The notes under the pieces were generated by a model. That model saw only the letters and a list, made by a program, of their open reading frames with translations, had not been told where the DNA came from and made no database searches. A stretch of DNA of 64,000 nt from Kordia jejudonensis. Its GTDB lineage: Bacteria; Bacteroidota; Bacteroidia; Flavobacteriales; Flavobacteriaceae. The position numbers were made by a program, and so were the translations under genes. Each line of letters begins with the position of its first letter. Position 1 is the stretch's first letter. Positions 61,113-64,000 of the stretch are shown here, in pieces. The DNA lies in NCBI RefSeq assembly GCF_001005315.1, contig NZ_LBMG01000033.1, positions 1-64,000 on the forward strand, written 5' to 3'.

Positions 61113-63671
61113 TTAAGACTCAGCAGGCTTCTCAGCTTTTTCAATCTTGATAGTTAATTCGTCTGTTTTATCATTTAGATCCATGAAAATTTTATCTCCA
61201 TCATGAATTTTAGAAGTAATGATTTCTTCGGCAAGTGCGTCTTCAACATACTTTTGAATAGCTCTTTTTAGCGGTCTAGCTCCGTATTGTTTATCAAAAC
61301 CTTTATCGGCGATATAATCTTTTGCAGTATCACTTAATAATAAATCATATCCTAAACCTTTGATTCTAGCATATAATTTTGCGATTTCGATATCAATAAT
61401 TTTGTGAATATGTTCACGTTCTAACGCGTTAAAAATAACCACATCATCGATTCTGTTTAAGAATTCAGGAGCAAATGCTTTCTTCAATGCATTTTCTATC
61501 ACACCCTTTGCATGATCGTCAGCTTGTGTTTTCTTAGCATTTGTTCCAAAACCAACTCCAGCTCCAAAATCTTTCAATTTACGCGCACCAATATTTGATG
61601 TCATAATAATAATGGTGTTTCTGAAATCAATTTTACGCCCTAAACTATCTGTTAAATAGCCATCATCTAATACTTGTAATAACATATTAAATACATCAGG
61701 ATGTGCTTTTTCAACTTCGTCTAATAATATGACAGAATATGGTTTTCTACGAACTTTCTCAGTCAATTGACCACCTTCTTCATAACCAACATATCCTGGA
61801 GGCGCACCAACCAAACGAGAAATGGCAAATTTTTCCATGTATTCACTCATGTCAATTCTGATGAGTGTTTCTTCAGAGTCAAACAATTCACGCGCTAATA
61901 CTTTCGCTAATTGTGTTTTACCAACTCCAGTTTGCCCTAAAAAGATAAATGAACCAATTGGCTTATTCGGATCTTTCAGTCCAGCACGGTTACGCTGTAT
62001 CGCTTTTACTACTTTTCCAACAGCTTCATCTTGACCAATTACTTTTCCTTTGATCAATTCTGGTAATTGTGCCAATTTATTGCTTTCTGTTTGTGCAATT
62101 CTATTTACAGGAATTCCTGTCATCATAGAAACAACATCTGCAACATTTTCTTCATTTACAATTTCTTTGTGTTGCTTGGATTCTTCTTCCCACTTTTCTT
62201 GTGAAATTGCTAACTCTTTTTCTAGGCGTTTTTCATCATCTCTCAATTTAGCAGCTTCTTCATATTTCTGTTTTTTTACGACAGAATTTTTCAATTCGCG
62301 TACTTCCTCTAACTGACGTTCTAGATCGAGAATTTGTTTTGGCACATCAATATTTGTGATATGAACTCTAGAACCAGCTTCATCTAACGCATCAATAGCT
62401 TTGTCTGGTAAGAAACGATCTGTCATATATCTATTTGTGAGTGTTACACAAGCTTTTATGGCTTCTGGTGTATAACTCACATTATGATGTTCTTCGTATT
62501 TATCTTTGATGTTCTCTAAAATTTCTACCGTTTCATCTACCGTTGTTGGTTGTACAACAACTTTCTGGAAACGTCTTTCTAAAGCACCATCTTTTTCAAT
62601 ATGTTGTCTGTACTCGTCCAACGTTGTAGCACCAATACATTGCAGTTCTCCTCTTGCTAATGCAGGTTTAAACATGTTTGAAGCATCTAAGCTTCCTGTA
62701 GCGCCACCAGCACCAACAATAGTATGAATCTCATCAATAAAAAGAATAATGTCGTCATTCTTCTCTAATTCGTTCATCACGGCTTTCATACGTTCTTCAA
62801 ACTGACCTCTGTATTTTGTTCCAGCAACTAAACTGGCCAAATCTAAAGTTACTACACGTTTATTAAATAGAATACGTGATACTTTTCGTTTTACAATTCT
62901 ATTGGCTAAACCTTCGGCAATGGCAGATTTACCAACACCAGGTTCTCCAATTAAAATTGGATTATTCTTTTTACGCCTGCTCAAAATTTGCGATACGCGT
63001 TCAATTTCTTTTTCGCGTCCCACAACAGGATCGAGTTTTCCTTCTTCCGCCATAGCGGTAAGATCGCGTCCAAAATTATCTAAAACGGGAGTTTTCGATT
63101 TCTTATTTACTTTTCCTCCTGTATTAGAAGTTCCACCAAAAGGATTTTCTTTTGAAGATTCTTGCGATCCGCCATTATCATCATAGTCAGAGTTGGCTCT
63201 TGGAACATCTATATAATCATCATCATTTGTTATCATATACTTAAATTGCTCTTTAACGTTATCATAATCCACTTTCAACTTATTTAAAAGTTTGGTAGTT
63301 GGATCATTTTCATTTCTTAAAATGCACAACAATAGATGTGCTGTATTGATAGAAGAACTTTGAAAAAGTTTGGCTTCTAAAAATGTAGTTTTTAAAGCTC
63401 TTTCGGCTTGTCGGGTAAGGTGTAAGTTGCGCTTTTCATTAGGAGCGACTGCCACATTGGGATTGGCAGGACTTAAAATCTCTACTTTTCTGCGCAAATG
63501 TGTCAAATCGACATCTAGTGCATTCAAAATATTGATAGCCTTGCCATTACCGTCTCTGAGAAGTCCTAGCATTAAGTGTTCAGTGCCAATAAAATCATGG
63601 CCTAAGCGCAATGCTTCCTCTTTACTGTAGGCGATTACATCTTTTACTCTTGGGGAGAAATTATCATCCAT
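61113..63671 (-). CDS. clpC: ATP-dependent Clp protease ATP-binding subunit ClpC
   Basis: An 852-residue class I Clp/Hsp100 unfoldase that delivers substrates to ClpP. The N-terminal Clp_N repeat covers about 1-145. A Gly/Asn/Ser linker (about 155-190) is longer than in Bacillus ClpC. AAA+ module 1 has 'GEPGVGKSA', then a UVR-type middle part ('KYEEAAKLRDDEKRLEKEL'), and AAA+ module 2 has 'GQTGVGKTQ'. A C-terminal 'KAEKPAES' tail is acidic/basic. Single gene, divergent from gyrA. Confidence 0.95.
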   Translation of the reverse strand: MDDNFSPRVKDVIAYSKEEALRLGHDFIGTEHLMLGLLRDGNGKAINILNALDVDLTHLRRKVEILSPANPNVAVAPNEKRNLHLTRQAERALKTTFLEAKLFQSSSINTAHLLLCILRNENDPTTKLLNKLKVDYDNVKEQFKYMITNDDDYIDVPRANSDYDDNGGSQESSKENPFGGTSNTGGKVNKKSKTPVLDNFGRDLTAMAEEGKLDPVVGREKEIERVSQILSRRKKNNPILIGEPGVGKSAIAEGLANRIVKRKVSRILFNKRVVTLDLASLVAGTKYRGQFEERMKAVMNELEKNDDIILFIDEIHTIVGAGGATGSLDASNMFKPALARGELQCIGATTLDEYRQHIEKDGALERRFQKVVVQPTTVDETVEILENIKDKYEEHHNVSYTPEAIKACVTLTNRYMTDRFLPDKAIDALDEAGSRVHITNIDVPKQILDLERQLEEVRELKNSVVKKQKYEEAAKLRDDEKRLEKELAISQEKWEEESKQHKEIVNEENVADVVSMMTGIPVNRIAQTESNKLAQLPELIKGKVIGQDEAVGKVVKAIQRNRAGLKDPNKPIGSFIFLGQTGVGKTQLAKVLARELFDSEETLIRIDMSEYMEKFAISRLVGAPPGYVGYEEGGQLTEKVRRKPYSVILLDEVEKAHPDVFNMLLQVLDDGYLTDSLGRKIDFRNTIIIMTSNIGARKLKDFGAGVGFGTNAKKTQADDHAKGVIENALKKAFAPEFLNRIDDVVIFNALEREHIHKIIDIEIAKLYARIKGLGYDLLLSDTAKDYIADKGFDKQYGARPLKRAIQKYVEDALAEEIITSKIHDGDKIFMDLNDKTDELTIKIEKAEKPAES

Positions 63672-63707
63672 AAATCTTGTTTCCTTTCGACATTAAAATT
63701 AATACTT

Positions 63708-63735
63708 CGGAACGAATAATACAAAAATTGTTCCG
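63708..63735. promoter_or_regulatory. Inverted repeat in the clpC promoter region
   Basis: CGGAAC-N16-GTTCCG lies 37 bases upstream of the clpC start. It has the spacing of an operator dyad; no binding protein can be named. No clear TAnnTTTG box was found for clpC. Confidence 0.4.
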
Positions 63736-63931
63736 CTATGGAAGCATATTCAAGCTAATAGACGAAAAAAAACAGCGAATTCAAAAATTATAATATTAAA
63801 TTATCAAAAAAACTTATCAAAAATTGTTAATAAAAAAACGTTAAAATGCTCTAATAAATCCTCGCTGAATCCTAGTAAATGTTGTATATTGACCCGATTT
63901 GTAAAACTCGAAATATTAAAACATAAAATAC

Positions 63932-64000
63932 ATGGCAGAAGGAGAAAAATTAATCCCTATTAATATCGAAGATGAGATGAAGTCTGCTTACATCGATTAT
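63932..64000 (+). CDS. gyrA: DNA gyrase subunit A, 5' end only
   Basis: Twenty-three codons before the window end: 'AEGEKLIPINIEDEMKSAY' is the typical N-terminus of flavobacterial GyrA, the DNA cleaving subunit of the type II topoisomerase. The rest lies beyond the window. The 260 bases upstream hold no other gene. Confidence 0.92.
   Translation, partial: MAEGEKLIPINIEDEMKSAYIDY

Overview
The window is AT-rich chromosomal DNA from a marine-type member of Bacteroidota, family Flavobacteriaceae, with a gene style like Kordia and its relatives. The evidence is: type IX secretion parts (PorQ, a protein with a T9SS C-terminal sorting domain), flavobacterial promoters of the TAnnTTTG type, Bacteroidota families (DUF6252, head-GIN/DUF2807, PF13568-type beta-barrel), a DnaX without its zinc module, and many small 'GG' leader peptides. 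The genus is an inference. No tRNA or rRNA gene, IS element, prophage or CRISPR array was seen. The one clear structural RNA is rnpB.

Layout. 0-8 kb: alpha/beta hydrolase, M48 lipoprotein, an 84-bp tandem repeat, an MFS transporter, a DUF6252 lipoprotein, and an ECF sigma / membrane anti-sigma-like / two surface-protein operon. 8-16 kb: lon; an FxsB-like radical SAM/SPASM maturase with its probable precursor; porQ-cmk; an unknown anchored protein; a LysM protein. 16-22 kb: rpsA, then a grasp-with-spasm RiPP locus (XRE regulator, two precursors, a lipoprotein, ATP-grasp GwsG, a 53-residue ORF, SPASM protein GwsS). 22-27 kb: pyrR-pyrB, a STAS-like protein, ribonuclease Z, a TPR/AraC regulator. 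26.8-28.3 kb: five small GG-leader precursor genes, four with class I lanthipeptide-type leaders, without any modifying enzyme in the window. 28-33 kb: pdxH, sixA-like, ppk1 and ppx, a polyphosphate group. 33-38 kb: beta-barrel protein, T9SS cargo, dnaX-miaE, rnpB and a second repeat locus. 38-48 kb: a Cys-rich GG peptide, yebC, a Prc-like protease, a set of three lipoproteins, an epimerase and gcvT. 48-49.6 kb: an orphan contractile tail-sheath gene broken by a -1 frameshift. 49.6-54.8 kb: the threonine operon thrA-thrB-thrC behind a threonine-rich leader peptide. 54.9-64 kb: nnr, a TlpA-like lipoprotein, hutH, three unknown genes, clpC and the first 23 codons of gyrA.

Main points of interest. 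(1) Three RiPP-type loci lie within 18 kb. The grasp-with-spasm locus and three lanthipeptide-type precursor genes share a conserved upstream element about 26-28 bases before the start codon. It can be drawn as an H-type pseudoknot with a compensatory change in stem 1, or read as an alternative-sigma promoter. (2) thrA has an unannotated leader peptide of 31 residues with nine Thr codons, eight of them within thirteen codons, and well-placed promoter boxes. (3) dnaX has a run of ten A at codons 354-357, and slippage there gives an immediate stop exactly after the clamp-loader core, predicting a gamma form. (4) The orphan tail-sheath gene is split at a short A-run. (5) A dispersed intergenic repeat, found after the M48 gene and after rnpB, keeps its hairpins through compensatory base changes.
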